A stretch of DNA of 5,108 nt, taken from the NCBI GenBank assembly GCA_946610635.1, contig CAMOCI010000059.1, positions 1 to 5,108 of the forward strand, given 5' to 3'. The position numbers and the translations under genes are program-made. The notes beneath the pieces were generated by a model, which saw only the letters and a program-made list of their open reading frames with translations, was not told the DNA's origin and searched no databases. Shown here piece by piece: positions 4,922-5,108 of the stretch; position 1 is the first letter of the stretch; each line of letters begins with the position of its first letter. The stretch comes from an uncultured Clostridia bacterium (GTDB lineage: Bacteria > Bacillota > Clostridia > Christensenellales > UBA1242).

Positions 4922-5108
4922 CTATCGCACAAATAAAATATGGTAAAAATCTGCAATTACAACCAAACCCATAAGTATCCAAAAACCAATGTTATGAATA
5001 GCATTTTCTACCTTTGGATTTATTGGTTTTCCTCTAATCCACTCTATTGTCGTAAATATCATTTTGCTACCATCTAATGCTGGTATAGGCAATAAATTAA
5101 ATATACCT
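4922..5108 (-). CDS. rseP: RseP/RasP-type M50 site-2 protease, C-terminal 61 residues (5' part outside window)
   Basis: Membrane-embedded zinc metalloprotease that cuts substrates such as anti-sigma factors and signal-peptide remnants within the membrane. Only the end is visible. It starts in FNLLPIPALDGSKM, the second metal-site motif (N-x-x-P-x-P-x-LDG, with the Asp as zinc ligand). Next come the conserved EWIRGKPINPKVENAIHNIG stretch and a final hydrophobic helix (FWILMGLVVIADFYHILF). It stops at TAG (4924-4922), 75 nt before the PolC-like gene. The usual LDGGR is LDGSK here, a mild change. The HExxH motif, PDZ domain and first membrane segments lie outside the window, so activity cannot be judged. 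Neither proS nor ispG, often found next to rseP in this cluster, lies between it and the PolC-like gene. Confidence 0.92.
   Translation of the reverse strand, partial: GIFNLLPIPALDGSKMIFTTIEWIRGKPINPKVENAIHNIGFWILMGLVVIADFYHILFVR

Overview
The window is AT-rich (roughly one third G+C by eye) and every supported gene lies on the minus strand. Read 5'->3' on that strand the order is: the C-terminal end of an RseP/RasP-type M50 site-2 protease, a PolC-like exonuclease gene, rimP, nusA, ylxR, and the N-terminal ~57% or less of infB, which runs off the window. This is the classic Bacillota (Firmicutes) order rseP-(proS/ispG)-polC-rimP-nusA-ylxR-(ylxQ)-infB. Low G+C, AGGAG-type Shine-Dalgarno sites and a PolC-like protein all point to a low-G+C Bacillota, probably a clostridial or related lineage. 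I cannot name the genus. The CDSs end in normal TAA, TAG or TGA codons, and Trp is encoded by TGG where seen, so there is no sign of UGA reassignment.

Layout: 4922-5108 is the rseP tail. 4847-4921 is a short spacer with a probable promoter. 3287-4846 encodes a 519-residue protein that occupies the polC position. It keeps the PolC N-terminal region, the OB fold and a complete DEDDh proofreading exonuclease, but has neither the PHP domain nor any polymerase domain. 3118-3286 is a 169-nt regulatory gap. It carries a near-consensus promoter (TTGCAA-17-TATAAT with an extended -10 TG), an A/T-rich UP-like stretch, a perfect 8+1+8 palindrome over the -10 and start point, and an 11-bp GAAA-loop hairpin in the leader. 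2650-3117 is rimP (ATG at 3117; a longer TTG-initiated reading is not supported). 1504-2637 is nusA, 1246-1491 is ylxR, and 1-1226 is infB (probable TTG start).

The four genes rimP-nusA-ylxR-infB are packed with gaps of 12, 12 and 19 nt. The Shine-Dalgarno sites of nusA and ylxR overlap the preceding stop codons. They form one operon for 30S maturation (RimP), transcription elongation/antitermination (NusA), RNase P modulation (YlxR/RnpM) and translation initiation (IF2), evidently transcribed from its own strong promoter.

The most notable content is the polC-locus gene that looks like a free-standing PolC proofreading module. Next is the compact regulatory block before rimP. The rest is ordinary housekeeping sequence. 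No mobile elements, CRISPR arrays, tRNA or rRNA genes were seen.
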